A stretch of 40,072 nt of DNA, taken from positions 1 to 40,072 of the forward strand of contig NZ_JAQSEA010000139.1 of assembly GCF_029946185.1 (NCBI RefSeq), read 5' to 3'. Positions 15,359 to 24,254 of the stretch are shown here, in pieces (the first letter of the stretch is position 1; each line of letters opens with the position of its first letter). A program made the position numbers and the translations under genes. Source of the stretch: Prosthecobacter sp. (GTDB lineage: Bacteria; Verrucomicrobiota; Verrucomicrobiia; Verrucomicrobiales; Verrucomicrobiaceae). The notes under the pieces are model-generated. The model saw only the letters and a program-made list of their open reading frames with translations, was not told the origin of the DNA and ran no database searches.

Positions 15359-17380
15359 ATGGCCCGCAACTACACGCTGCACAGCACGCACGAACCCAGC
15401 ACCCGCATTGACTACAAGGCGGAGCTCAACGAGCAGCAGTATGCGGCGGTCACGAGTCCGCCGGGGCAGGCGCTGGTCATTGCAGGGGCAGGCAGCGGCA
15501 AGACGCGCACGCTGACGTATCGCGTTGCATGGCTGATGGACAACGGCATTCAGCCGGAGGCGATCCTGCTGCTCACGTTTACCAACAAGGCCGCGCGCGA
15601 GATGCAGCATCGGGTGCAAGAACTCGTCACTCAAGATGCCACTCGCATCTGGGGCGGCACCTTCCATTCCATCGGCAACCGCATTCTGCGCTACAACGCC
15701 GAACGACTGGGCTATCGCAAAGGTTTCTCCATCATGGACCGCGAGGACCAGAAGGACCTCATGGAAACCGTGCTCGGCAGCAGTGGCATCGACACCACCA
15801 CCTACCGCTTTCCCAAAGCCGAAGTGCTGGGAGACATCTTCTCTCTCGCTGACAACACGCTCTGCGCCCTCAAGGAAATCATCAACACGCGCTATCCCTA
15901 CTTTGAGGAAGTCGCCAGCGGCATTCTCAAGATGCGCACGCTCTATCAAGAGAAGAAGCGCGAGACCAACTGCATGGACTTCGATGACCTGCTGGCGCTC
16001 ACCGTACAGTTGCTGGAGGAAAATGAAGACCTGATGGAGCGCTACCGCACGCAGTTTGAGTTCGTCCTCGTCGATGAGTATCAAGACACCAACAGCCTCC
16101 AGTGTCGCATGGTGGAACTGCTCACCGGACCGCAGGGAAATCTCATGGTCGTGGGTGATGACGCGCAGTCTATTTATTCTTGGCGTGGGGCGGATGTCTC
16201 CAACATCCTTGAATTTGACCAGCACTGGCCCCGGGCCCGCGTGCATAAGATTGAAGTGAACTATCGCAGCGTGCCGGAGGTGCTCAATCTTGCCAATGCG
16301 GCCATCGCCATGAACCGTGGCCAGATTCCGAAAAATTTGGTTCCCGCTCGTGAGTCGAAGGGCATGCTGCCCGCGCTCGTCTCGCTCGACAGCTCATCGG
16401 CGCAGGCGGCCTTCGTGGCTCAGCGCATCCTGGAACTGCAGGACGAAGGCACGGAACTCAACGATATCGCCGTCCTCTACCGTGCGCATTTCCACAGCAT
16501 GGAAATCCAGATGGAGCTCACCCAGCGCGGCATCCCGTTTCAGATCACCAGCGGGCTGCGGTTCTTTGAGCAGGCGCATGTCAAAGATGTGGCCGCGTTC
16601 ATGAAGTTTGCGGTGAATCGTCAGGATGAGGTCAGCTTCATGCGCATGGTGCGACTCGTCGAAGGCATCGGCAATGTCAGTGCTGCGAAGCTGTGGCAGG
16701 ACTGGCTGAAGTCTGATGCCGCGAAGGCCGAGACGATGCCGTCCAGTTTCTCCGCCGTGCTCCTCCCACTCAAAGTACCAAAGAAAGCAAAAACCACCTG
16801 GGAGCAGTTTGCCTACACTCTCGATGAACTCATCGACAAGGAGGGAAAAGTGGCCGCACCGGCGCAGATGATCCGTAGCATCACCGACGGCGTCTATGAT
16901 GACTATATGAAGGCGAAGTTCAAAAACTACGAGCAGCGCCAGCAGGACCTTGAGCAGCTCAGCAACTTCAGCGACCGCTTCACCGACCCGCTCGAATTCC
17001 TCAGCCAGCTCTCCCTGCTCAGCGGGGTGGACACCGACAACAAACCCGCCCAGCAGCAGCAACAGGACCGCGACGCCGTCACCCTTACCACAGGGCATCA
17101 GGCCAAAGGACTGGAGTGGAACGTCGTCTTCGCCGTCTGGCTGGCCGATGGCATGTTCCCCCACAAACGCGCCATCGATGAAGGCGGAGACGCCGCCCTG
17201 GAAGAGGAGCGCCGCCTCTTCTACGTCACTGTGACCCGCGCTAAAGACGAACTCTACCTCACCTACCCCGTCATCAATCACCAAGCCCGCGATGGGGACA
17301 TCATGATGCGTCCGTCACGCTTCATCACGGATCTGCCGAAGGATTTGGTGGAAGTCTGGAATGTGAAGAGCGGGTGGTGA
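15359..17380 (+). CDS. UvrD/PcrA/Rep-type ATP-dependent DNA helicase
   Basis: A 673-residue superfamily 1A 3'-to-5' helicase. ATG 15359 is chosen because the upstream in-frame extension is repeat-derived intergenic sequence. Motifs in order: LNEQQYAAVTSP (Q motif), Walker A AGAGSGKT (42-49), LLTFTNKAAREM (Ia), DEYQDTN (II, 239-245), VVGDDAQSIYSWRGAD (III), NYRS (IV), TGHQAKGLEW (V), and EERRLFYVTVTRAKDELYL (VI). The protein ends about 40 residues after motif VI, so it lacks the long C-terminal extension through which PcrA/UvrD contact RNA polymerase and is nearer Rep in size. Role: displacement of proteins or strands during replication restart or repair. The exact orthologue cannot be assigned without a tree. 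Confidence 0.95.
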   Translation: MARNYTLHSTHEPSTRIDYKAELNEQQYAAVTSPPGQALVIAGAGSGKTRTLTYRVAWLMDNGIQPEAILLLTFTNKAAREMQHRVQELVTQDATRIWGGTFHSIGNRILRYNAERLGYRKGFSIMDREDQKDLMETVLGSSGIDTTTYRFPKAEVLGDIFSLADNTLCALKEIINTRYPYFEEVASGILKMRTLYQEKKRETNCMDFDDLLALTVQLLEENEDLMERYRTQFEFVLVDEYQDTNSLQCRMVELLTGPQGNLMVVGDDAQSIYSWRGADVSNILEFDQHWPRARVHKIEVNYRSVPEVLNLANAAIAMNRGQIPKNLVPARESKGMLPALVSLDSSSAQAAFVAQRILELQDEGTELNDIAVLYRAHFHSMEIQMELTQRGIPFQITSGLRFFEQAHVKDVAAFMKFAVNRQDEVSFMRMVRLVEGIGNVSAAKLWQDWLKSDAAKAETMPSSFSAVLLPLKVPKKAKTTWEQFAYTLDELIDKEGKVAAPAQMIRSITDGVYDDYMKAKFKNYEQRQQDLEQLSNFSDRFTDPLEFLSQLSLLSGVDTDNKPAQQQQQDRDAVTLTTGHQAKGLEWNVVFAVWLADGMFPHKRAIDEGGDAALEEERRLFYVTVTRAKDELYLTYPVINHQARDGDIMMRPSRFITDLPKDLVEVWNVKSGW

Positions 17381-17412
17381 GTATCAGCTGTAAAACCCAT
17401 GTAAAACTTGCA

Positions 17413-18018
17413 ATGCATCCGCCGCTTTCGAAGACTCAGATCGACATGCACAATAGTCTTTATCATTGCGCATTTGCTTTGATTAAAGGCGAAATTTTTC
17501 TGGACTATGTTACTGACCCGAACGTGCCAGGCTTCTTCACAAAGCGAAAGCTCAGAAAAGCGATAAAGACTTTTCAAAAGGTCATCTCCATCAATCCGAG
17601 GAATTGGAATGCCATGTTTGCTATTGCGAAAGTGCATCAGCGATTAGGAGACATGCAGGCATCTTTCGAATGGTTGTTAAAAGCGCGGGAGTTTGCGCCG
17701 GACAACCCCAGCCTGGCAAAAGAGACAGCACTCACAGCAGCCCATCTTGGAACGTATGACAAGTCGATCGAAGTATCCATCGAAGCTATTTCAGTAAAAC
17801 CCGACGACCCTGTACTTCACTCCAATCTCGGCATGTCTTTTCTTCTCGCCAACAGACCAGATGAAGCAGTTAATTCCTTCAAAGAGGCCTTGCGACTGGA
17901 GCCTCGACATCCAGCAACTACAAGACTCCTTTCTTACGCGAAATATGTTCAAGCTGGACACTTTCCCGTGCCAAAGTCTGAGCGGGAAATCATTCAAAAC
18001 CTCCCAAGAACCGCCTAA
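17413..18018 (+). CDS. TPR repeat protein
   Basis: A 201-residue protein from ATG 17413. A GTG at 17374 overlapping the helicase end, or ATG 17446, are alternatives. At least three TPR-like helical pairs are visible: KAIKTFQKVISINPRNWNAM, LGDMQASFEWLLKAREFAPD, and RPDEAVNSFKEALRLEPRHP. TPRs make protein-protein scaffolds. No enzymatic domain, signal peptide or membrane segment is seen. Base composition is clearly lower in GC than the helicase: row 17461-17520 has 23 G+C of 60, against 34 of 60 in row 16921-16980. That suggests a different origin. It probably shares a transcript with the membrane protein gene 20 bases downstream. The partner is unknown. Confidence 0.77.
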   Translation: MHPPLSKTQIDMHNSLYHCAFALIKGEIFLDYVTDPNVPGFFTKRKLRKAIKTFQKVISINPRNWNAMFAIAKVHQRLGDMQASFEWLLKAREFAPDNPSLAKETALTAAHLGTYDKSIEVSIEAISVKPDDPVLHSNLGMSFLLANRPDEAVNSFKEALRLEPRHPATTRLLSYAKYVQAGHFPVPKSEREIIQNLPRTA

Positions 18019-18038
18019 CAGGCGAATCAAGTACATCG

Positions 18039-18635
18039 ATGACGACCATTGTCCTGCCCTTTGTTGTAATCGGAGCAGTCTTCGTCTTCCTGAATTGGTC
18101 TTGCCTGATCACATCTTTAGCCACCAAAAAACACCACTCCATGGTGCCTCCTCTTGGCGGCCTGCTGATATTGATAGGCTTGCTCTTCGACCCTCAATGG
18201 CGACTTAAGGCCTGGGTGGGGCTGGTAGTCGATCCTGGATTCTGGGCTATGATTATTGGCCTACCGTGGATCATTTTTCAGCTCCGCCGTTCTTCGGAAT
18301 CCCGTTTAGAGTTAAGGTTGTCCGGGCAATCTGAACAATTGGAGGTTCAGCTTCGCTTGTTTCGCCCTGACTATTACGAGATCAAGCTGACGCGAATACC
18401 TGTGTCGAACCGACTCGGATGGCAGTCACTTTGTTCCTTGGGCACCTGGATACAGCACGATGGACGCATCGAACTCGTTTCACACACTAACAAGCCCGAT
18501 ATGCCCTCAAGAGCTGTGTTAGTCCGATCTTTGGACTCCCTCGAATATAGCGTTACAGAATCGACCTTGATTTTGCCTGGTCCAAATGAAGCGCCGGAAC
18601 TGCCACCCGTTTCATTTCATTTCAAAATCGAATAA
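18039..18635 (+). CDS. Hypothetical membrane protein
   Basis: A 198-residue protein with three hydrophobic segments (about residues 3-25, 36-51 and 59-82), followed by a soluble, strand-rich C-terminal half starting RRSSESRLELRLSGQSEQLE. The C-terminus is probably cytoplasmic or periplasmic depending on N-terminal orientation, which I cannot fix. I recognise no family. It sits 20 bases after the TPR gene, shares its lower GC (row 18541-18600 has 28 G+C of 60), and the pair may be a horizontally acquired two-gene unit in which the TPR protein is the soluble partner. It is convergent with the FKBP gene. Confidence 0.62.
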   Translation: MTTIVLPFVVIGAVFVFLNWSCLITSLATKKHHSMVPPLGGLLILIGLLFDPQWRLKAWVGLVVDPGFWAMIIGLPWIIFQLRRSSESRLELRLSGQSEQLEVQLRLFRPDYYEIKLTRIPVSNRLGWQSLCSLGTWIQHDGRIELVSHTNKPDMPSRAVLVRSLDSLEYSVTESTLILPGPNEAPELPPVSFHFKIE

Positions 18636-18653
18636 TCCATCTCCCCGCCCTCC

Positions 18654-19166
18654 TCAATCCATCACATCAATCAGCTCCACAAGGAAGTGCAGTGTCGCAT
18701 TCGGCGGGATGCCGGAGCCGGACTGGCCCTGCAGGCCATAGCCCAGGTAACCGGGGATTTCGAGTTCGATCATGCCGCCTTTGCCCACCAGCTGCAAGCC
18801 TTCGGTCCAGCCTTTGACGACCTGATTAAGACCAAAGGTGGTCGGCATGCCACGCGCATAGGAGCTGTCAAAGAGACGTCCGTTGAAAAGCCAGCCCTGG
18901 TAGTTCGCCACCACCTTCTGCTGAGCGGTAGGCTTGACTCCTGTCCCTGGACGCAGAATGCGGTATTTCAGGCCTGACTCGGTCGTGGTGAAGGTCTTGG
19001 CAGCTTTTGAGCTGATCTCTCCCGCCCCCTCGGGAAGCTTGGGGAAAGGCACAGTTTCTTCCGCCATGCCCCCCCCTGCCGCCATGAGCAGCCCCCCCAG
19101 CAGAGCGACTCCCATGATGCGGGGACGACGAAGGGACGAAATGAGGCTGGAGCGGAAGGAGTTCAT
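18654..19166 (-). CDS. FKBP-type peptidyl-prolyl cis-trans isomerase, exported
   Basis: A 170-residue protein. Residues 1-35 form an export signal (basic start, hydrophobic MGVALLGGLLMAAGGGMA). A short spacer precedes the FKBP domain (about 65-170) with GLKYRILRPGTGVKPTAQQK, VVANYQGWLFNGRLFDSSYA, VVKGWTEGLQLVGKGGMIEL, PGYLGYG and IPPNATLHFLVELIDV, the standard aromatic pocket of the family (Tyr, Phe, Asp, Trp, Tyr, Phe). It catalyses proline isomerisation in folding of envelope proteins, probably in the periplasm. An internal Met is less likely as a start because it would remove the basic region. The divergent region to the next gene is 197 bases. Confidence 0.93.
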   Translation of the reverse strand: MNSFRSSLISSLRRPRIMGVALLGGLLMAAGGGMAEETVPFPKLPEGAGEISSKAAKTFTTTESGLKYRILRPGTGVKPTAQQKVVANYQGWLFNGRLFDSSYARGMPTTFGLNQVVKGWTEGLQLVGKGGMIELEIPGYLGYGLQGQSGSGIPPNATLHFLVELIDVMD

Positions 19167-19363
19167 TGACCAGAACTGACGTAATGACCGACTTTCGTCA
19201 AGCGTTTAGCCACGATGCCGAATGCCTGATGAGACAGCAGGGGAAAAGCGCAGCCGGTGTCTCGTGGGAGATCTACGGTCACTGAGATGAAAGCTGGAAC
19301 ACGGATTCCTCGAAAATTCGCACGGAGGTCTTTTATCTGCTACAAGACACTCAGGACTAAACC

Positions 19364-19822
19364 ATGCCTGACTACAACATCATCAGCACTGACCAATGGC
19401 AGATCATGCTGCCAAGTGACTGGGCGCAGAAGCCGCAGACCGACGGGCCCGGCTCGTTTTATTTCGAAGCCAGTGACGGGAACAAGGGGGCTTACATTTC
19501 CGTCTTCACTCGCACGGACCCCGACTCCCCTGCCCTGGCAGACCTCGCGGCCTGGCGTGAAAAGGAAATTCTCAATCTGCATGCGATGATCGATCACGAT
19601 TGGGATATCCTCGAAGAGTGGGAGCATGATGAAGGCGGCACGGCCATTTCTGCGAGCGACTGCCTGGAACGCACCACCAACTACCGCATCGTCTGTCTGC
19701 GCATGACGCAGTTTCCCTGGCTCGTTCGCGTGAGCCTGCATGACTACAACTGCACGGACTATGAGACCTCGAAGCAGGCTTTTCTGCCGCTGATCGATTC
19801 GTTCGCGCCAGTCTTTGCGTAG
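19364..19822 (+). CDS. Conserved-looking hypothetical protein, 152 residues
   Basis: A soluble protein starting MPDYNIISTDQWQIMLPSDW, with no signal peptide. The pattern of a short strand followed by LPSDW, then SFYFEASDGNKGAYISVFTR, later YRIVCLRMTQFPWLVRVSLH, and finally LPLIDSFAPVF at the C-terminus resembles small alpha/beta proteins of the PsbP/Mog1/DcrB-like fold, in which a final helix reads xxxxxSF. That is a fold-level guess; I do not recognise a named family. Acidic and Trp-rich composition suggests a cytoplasmic protein. It is monocistronic, divergent from FKBP and convergent with a lipoprotein gene, with a TTGACC cluster between the two stops. Confidence 0.67.
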   Translation: MPDYNIISTDQWQIMLPSDWAQKPQTDGPGSFYFEASDGNKGAYISVFTRTDPDSPALADLAAWREKEILNLHAMIDHDWDILEEWEHDEGGTAISASDCLERTTNYRIVCLRMTQFPWLVRVSLHDYNCTDYETSKQAFLPLIDSFAPVFA

Positions 19823-19826
19823 AGAC

Positions 19827-19868
19827 GGTCAAGTGTCGAGCATTGACCCTCTTGACCATTCCTTGACC
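19827..19868 (+). repeat. Phased TTGACC cluster B
   Basis: GGTCAA at 19827 (TTGACC on the other strand), then TTGACC at 19843, 19852 and 19863, spaced 9 and 11 bases. It lies between two convergent stop codons (19822 and 19875), where a promoter role is unlikely. Confidence 0.55.
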
Positions 19869-19874
19869 GCTCCG

Positions 19875-20477
19875 TCACAACGACGCCGTAGTCATGGCTG
19901 CTGCTGCCTCGACTTCATTCACATAAGGTTCGCCGGTGATTTTTTCGATCTTCTCCCGGTTTTCTTCCTCGCTCAGCGGCGGCACTTCCTCGCCGTTCGA
20001 GGAGGCGGTTCCATGCCAGCTCACATGCCAGGCCTCGCGCTTCCAGCCGCCTTCCACCCGCGTGAAGGTGTAGTGGAGTTTCGGTTTCCGAAAGCCGAAG
20101 CCATCATCAATCGGGCCAATGGCCATCTGGACCTTCAGGGGCTTGGCCTCGGCGATCTGCTTAATTTCGATAGGGGTTTGGGATCTGTCGCCTTTGAGCA
20201 GGAAGTGGTCTTCCTTTTCCTCGGTCAGCCCATCACGGTGGAAGACATTGATGGACCAGTCATAGGCGGGAAAGGTCTGGGCGATTTCCCACATGGTGGG
20301 CTTCTTCTCTGCGGGCAGTTTAACCACGTCCTCAATGATTTTCTCGGCCATCGCAGGCCGCTTGACGAGGAGGAAACGCTCCTCCTGGGCTCTCTCCGCC
20401 CGTTGTGCGGGCGTCTCGCAGCCGGTGAGCAGCAACATCAGAGACAGGGCGGCAAAAGGGGCGGTCCGAAATTTCAT
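19875..20477 (-). CDS. Hypothetical lipoprotein
   Basis: A 200-residue protein with a lipoprotein signal: MKFRTAPFAALSLMLLLTGC, lipobox LTGC, lipidated Cys20. The mature part is charged and starts with an Ala/Glu/Arg-rich helix (PAQRAERAQEERFLLVKRPA), followed by a mixed strand region (LHYTFTRVEGGWKREAWHVS) and an acidic tail that includes PPLSEEENREKIEKITGEPY. I recognise no family. Location is predicted at a membrane surface facing the periplasm. The gene is isolated: convergent with the gene at 19364 and divergent from the DUF1549/1553 gene. The sharp lipobox makes the start at 20477 secure. Confidence 0.78.
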   Translation of the reverse strand: MKFRTAPFAALSLMLLLTGCETPAQRAERAQEERFLLVKRPAMAEKIIEDVVKLPAEKKPTMWEIAQTFPAYDWSINVFHRDGLTEEKEDHFLLKGDRSQTPIEIKQIAEAKPLKVQMAIGPIDDGFGFRKPKLHYTFTRVEGGWKREAWHVSWHGTASSNGEEVPPLSEEENREKIEKITGEPYVNEVEAAAAMTTASL

Positions 20478-20699
20478 GTGTATTGACTGGCGAGGTATGT
20501 CTGACTGGAATGATATAGGCCAGTTTTCCGGGGATCAAAGGGTGATCTCTTTATCCCGCGCACATATCCTGCCAGCATTTTCAGGAGTTTGCCATCGGCT
20601 CTCTGCCTCCCCCGCTAAAGGATTCAGAAAAGATCTGAAACTTCCTTTCGGCCCCTGCGTTTAACCCGCCATCGACCCGGACCACCGGACGATTCCCTC

Positions 20700-22793
20700 A
20701 TGAAAACGCACCTCTGCCTCCTCCTTGCCAGTGCTCTCCTCGTCACCGGCCTCCAGGCCGACAATGAAGTCTATCGCACCTGGACTGACACCCAAGGACG
20801 AAAGCTGGAGGCGACTTTCCGGGGTATCGAAAACGGCAATGTCTTCCTCCAAGTGCGCAATGGATACGTCTATCGACTCTCATTGGACAAACTCTCAGCG
20901 GTCGATCAGGAAGCTGCCAAGACCCTCAAGCCCGAAGGTCTCGGCATTCCCTCCGATCCCAATCTCGCCCAAGCCGCAGCGCAGATCGACATGTTGGTCG
21001 AAGCCGGACTGAAGAAAGCTGATCAGAAGCCCAACCCGCTTGCTTCCGATGAACAGTTCGTCCGCCGCGTCTTTCTCGATCTCGCGGGCCGCATTCCCAC
21101 CCGTGAGGAAGCGCTGGAATTCATCAATGACACCAGCCTTTCAAAACGTGCGAAAGTGATCGACCGGCTGCTGGACTCCGAGGGTTACCGCAGCCATCTG
21201 TTCAACTACTTTGCCGACATGCTGCGCATGGCGGATGTGGCCCAGAAGGCGCGCTTTTACACCTACCAAGACTGGTTGAAAGGGCAGATCGCCGAGAATG
21301 TGCCGTGGGACAAGGTCGTCCATTCCATGATGACTGCGGACGGCAAACTGCTGGAAAATGGTGCCACCGGCTACCTGCTGCGTGACGCTGGCATGCGGCT
21401 GGACAATCTCAGCCTCACGCTCAGCACCTTCATCGGCGCCAACGTCTCCTGCGCGCAATGCCATGACCACCCCTTTGCTGACTGGACGCAGCGCCAGTTC
21501 TATGAAATGGCGGCCTTTTTTGGTGCCACGGAGACTTACGGTGCCAAAGGCAATGCAGGTGGTGGCATGCAGGGCATGCGCAAGTTGATTGCCTCTCTGG
21601 ATGACAGAAGAATGCAACAGCAGGCGAAGAACGTCCTGCGCGTCAATGGACTGGCGGTCGAAGACTCCAGTACGAACGATTTGAAGCTGCCGGATGATTA
21701 CAAATACCCGGATGCCAAGCCCGGGGATCTCGTCACCCCCAAGCTCATCACTTGGAGCGATGACAAAGCCAAGAAAGCCTATCAAGGCGTGCAGACCACC
21801 AAGCATGATGAGCAACTGCGCGAGCAATTTGCCAAATGGATGACCTCGCCGGACAATCCGCGCTTTGGCATGACCATTGCCAACCGCATGTGGAAGCACA
21901 TTTTCGGTGTAGGCGTGAAGGAACCGGTCTCTGATATCGATGACCCGAACGCCAGCGTGAATCCGGCGCTGTTGCACCATCTCGCCCATGAAATGGTGCG
22001 CTTCAAATTCGACCTCAAGCAGTTCCTGCGCGTGCTGTGCAATACCCAGACCTACCAGCGTGAGGCCACCAGCCATGAACTGGCGGACAATACACCCTAC
22101 CTTTTCCCCGGTCCGATTCTCCGCCGCATGACTGCCGAACAGGCCTGGGACTCCTGCGCCACGCTCGTCGTCGGTGCCGACGTGGACAAATTCAAAGGCC
22201 ATCGCGGAGAAACCTACGCCAAGGCGATGAACATCGACTTCAGCCAGGATGCCTCCCCGGATGTCGTGAAAGGCCAGATCGAAAACGCCATCGCGAGCAT
22301 GCGCCAGTTTGGCGGCGGCAAGGGAGATGGCAATCCCAAGAAAAATGCGAGGAAGAAGCGCATGATGAAACAGAACGCTGACAATGAGGAAGACCTTACC
22401 CTCGCGCCGCCGGTGCGCGACGGGCTGGTGCTGGCCCGTGCCTCCGAGCTTCCACAGCCAGAAAAAGACCAGCATTTCCTGCGCATGTTTGGGCAAAGTG
22501 ATCGCCAGATCGCCGACAGCGAAAGCGAGGAGGGCAGCATTCCGCAGGTGCTCATGCTCATGAATGGCGAGGCCCAGCGTGTCATCGGCCAGAACGATTC
22601 ACTCGTGGTGAAAACTGCTAGCGCGCAGAAAACACAGGAGCAGCAGGTGGACAGCCTCTACCTCAGCTTCTTCAGCCGCAAACCCAAGCCCGATGAAAGC
22701 GCTAATGCAATCGCGGGACTCAACAACGGCATGACCATGCGTGACCTGACCTGGGTGCTGTTCAACACCCGTGAATTCATCTTCGTGGAATAA
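20700..22793 (+). CDS. DUF1549/DUF1553 (PSCyt2/PSD1) protein with N-terminal SHD1-like domain
   Basis: A 697-residue exported protein. Signal peptide at residues 1-20 (MKTHLCLLLASALLVTGLQA). Residues 25-80 form an SHD1-like domain (YRTWTDTQGRKLEATFRGIE). The DUF1549 region holds SDEQFVRRVFLDLAGRIPTR and a CxxCH heme-type motif CAQCH in NVSCAQCHDHPFADWT. The DUF1553 region holds MTIANRMWKHIFGVGVKEPV and ILRRMTAEQAWDSC. A charged linker near residue 545 is rich in Lys and Arg. These proteins are abundant in Planctomycetes and Verrucomicrobia, almost always paired with DUF1501 as here (20 bases apart, same strand), and are thought to act in degradation of complex substrates, possibly in electron transfer. 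The reaction is not established. Confidence 0.93.
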   Translation: MKTHLCLLLASALLVTGLQADNEVYRTWTDTQGRKLEATFRGIENGNVFLQVRNGYVYRLSLDKLSAVDQEAAKTLKPEGLGIPSDPNLAQAAAQIDMLVEAGLKKADQKPNPLASDEQFVRRVFLDLAGRIPTREEALEFINDTSLSKRAKVIDRLLDSEGYRSHLFNYFADMLRMADVAQKARFYTYQDWLKGQIAENVPWDKVVHSMMTADGKLLENGATGYLLRDAGMRLDNLSLTLSTFIGANVSCAQCHDHPFADWTQRQFYEMAAFFGATETYGAKGNAGGGMQGMRKLIASLDDRRMQQQAKNVLRVNGLAVEDSSTNDLKLPDDYKYPDAKPGDLVTPKLITWSDDKAKKAYQGVQTTKHDEQLREQFAKWMTSPDNPRFGMTIANRMWKHIFGVGVKEPVSDIDDPNASVNPALLHHLAHEMVRFKFDLKQFLRVLCNTQTYQREATSHELADNTPYLFPGPILRRMTAEQAWDSCATLVVGADVDKFKGHRGETYAKAMNIDFSQDASPDVVKGQIENAIASMRQFGGGKGDGNPKKNARKKRMMKQNADNEEDLTLAPPVRDGLVLARASELPQPEKDQHFLRMFGQSDRQIADSESEEGSIPQVLMLMNGEAQRVIGQNDSLVVKTASAQKTQEQQVDSLYLSFFSRKPKPDESANAIAGLNNGMTMRDLTWVLFNTREFIFVE

Positions 22794-22813
22794 TCACACA
22801 CCCCTTCACTGAC

Positions 22814-24103
22814 ATGACTCTTCACAACCAGCTTGATCCCATCTCCCGTCGTGCTTTTTGCGAGCGCTGGGCCAGTGCCGCTCTCGGCGTCACCGTGCTG
22901 CACGGTCTCGGCGGCAGCGCCTTTGCAGCCGAGGCAGCCCAAAGCGGCGCGCCCTCTGGCCCCGGCTTTGGCAAGGCCAAGAATGTCATCTTCCTCCAGA
23001 TGATCGGCGGCATGACGCACATTGACACGCTGGACCCCAAGGAGGGTCCGACGCAGGGCCCGAAAGCGCCGATCAAAACCAAGGCGGATTTCCAATTGGG
23101 CGGCACGATGGAGAACCTCGCCAAGCAGGCGGACAAGTTCAGCATCATCCGCAGCATGACTTCCAAAACGGGGGTGCACGCCGCCGGGCAGTACGTCATC
23201 CGCAACGGCTACGAACAGCGCGGAACCATCAGACATCCGAATATCGGGGCTTGGGCGCAGCACTTCCTCGGCTCCAGCCACAAGACGCTGCCCTCAAACG
23301 TCTGCGTCAACCGCCAGCCGCAGAACGGGAATGGCTTCTTCCCCTCCAGCTTTTCACCGCTGCCCATCCTCGACCCGGACGTCGGCCTGCAATACGCCAA
23401 GAGCGAAGCCAGCCCCGATCAGATGACCAAGCGCCTAGCCATGCTCGAACAGCTCGACGCCGGATTCCGCGACCGCTTTCAGACTTCCGAAGTGAAGAGC
23501 TACTCGCAGTTCTATGACAAAACGATCAGCATCATGTCCAGCACGGACCTGGAAGCCTTCCACCTCGATGACGAACCGGAGGCGCTGAAGGAGAAGTACG
23601 GCAAGAACAAATTTGGCCAAGGCTGCCTGCTGGCACGACGTCTCGTGGAAAAAGGCATCCGCTACATTGAAGTGGCCAAAGGCGGCTGGGACATGCACAA
23701 CAACATCGACGACGGCCTGGATGAACACGGTACCGAACTCGACGTGGCGCTCTCCGCTTTGCTCGAAGATCTCAAGGAACGCGGCCTGCTGGAAAGCACG
23801 CTCGTAGTGCTCTGCTCCGAATTTGGCCGTGGTCCCAAGCTCAACGGCAACGGTGGACGCGACCACCATCCCAAAGTCTTCTCCACCCTGCTCGCAGGTG
23901 GCGGAATCAAGGGCGGCTACATCCACGGCTCCAGTGACAAGGAAGGCATGGCAGTGGCCGACAAGCAGGTCAGCCCGCAGGATTTCCTTTCCACCATCGG
24001 GTGGAGTCTCGGGCTGCCGATTGACGAAGTCGTCATGTCCCCCAGCAACCGACCGTTTACAGTGGGTGACAAGGGCAAGGCGGTGATGGAGGTGTTTGCG
24101 TAG
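22814..24103 (+). CDS. DUF1501 protein, Tat-exported
   Basis: A 429-residue protein with a twin-arginine signal (SRRAFCERWASAALGVTVLH, ending near AFAAEA). The mature protein has the DUF1501 pattern: KNVIFLQMIGGMTHIDTLDP, VHAAGQYVIRNGYEQRGTIR, GWDMHNNIDDGLDEHG and LVVLCSEFGRGPKLNGNGGR, then DHHPKVFSTLLAGGGIKGGY. These metal-ligand-like Asp/His residues recall the alkaline phosphatase/sulfatase fold to which DUF1501 is related. Together with the upstream DUF1549/1553 gene it is a standard PVC two-gene operon of unproven function, probably periplasmic breakdown of sulfated or otherwise modified polysaccharide. Tat export implies folding and perhaps metal loading before secretion. A long palindrome begins 9 bases after the stop. 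Confidence 0.94.
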   Translation: MTLHNQLDPISRRAFCERWASAALGVTVLHGLGGSAFAAEAAQSGAPSGPGFGKAKNVIFLQMIGGMTHIDTLDPKEGPTQGPKAPIKTKADFQLGGTMENLAKQADKFSIIRSMTSKTGVHAAGQYVIRNGYEQRGTIRHPNIGAWAQHFLGSSHKTLPSNVCVNRQPQNGNGFFPSSFSPLPILDPDVGLQYAKSEASPDQMTKRLAMLEQLDAGFRDRFQTSEVKSYSQFYDKTISIMSSTDLEAFHLDDEPEALKEKYGKNKFGQGCLLARRLVEKGIRYIEVAKGGWDMHNNIDDGLDEHGTELDVALSALLEDLKERGLLESTLVVLCSEFGRGPKLNGNGGRDHHPKVFSTLLAGGGIKGGYIHGSSDKEGMAVADKQVSPQDFLSTIGWSLGLPIDEVVMSPSNRPFTVGDKGKAVMEVFA

Positions 24104-24112
24104 GCTCCGGAA

Positions 24113-24192
24113 GAAAGTACTCAAGAGCTTTAGCTCGCTCTGGGAAAACGTGACGCTCTTTCCAGAGCGAGCTAAAGCTCACCAGTACTTTC
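24113..24192. repeat. Long palindrome downstream of the DUF1501 gene
   Basis: Two 31-base arms (24113-24143 and 24162-24192) are inverted copies matching at 28 of 31 positions. The three mismatches are consecutive (TTG against ACC in the right arm). The loop is 18 bases. The stem core GAGCTTTAGCTCGCTCTGG is itself partly self-complementary. There is no T run, so it is not a standard terminator, though it could stabilise or end the DUF1501 transcript. A degenerate half copy lies at 35782-35811, so this is a dispersed repeat family. Confidence 0.92.
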
Positions 24193-24254
24193 CTTCGCAA
24201 GCCTCTCCAACGGCTGGCGTATTCTGGACACGCATGCTTTCATCGCCGCCATCC

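Noticed and set aside
21141-22496. 451-residue open frame opposite the DUF1549/1553 gene
   Set aside because: Lies wholly inside a recognised gene on the other strand and has no recognisable motif.
24096-24254. N-terminal extension of the Gfo/Idh/MocA frame
   Set aside because: It runs through the palindrome and overlaps the DUF1501 stop; the twin-arginine signal starts at 24255.
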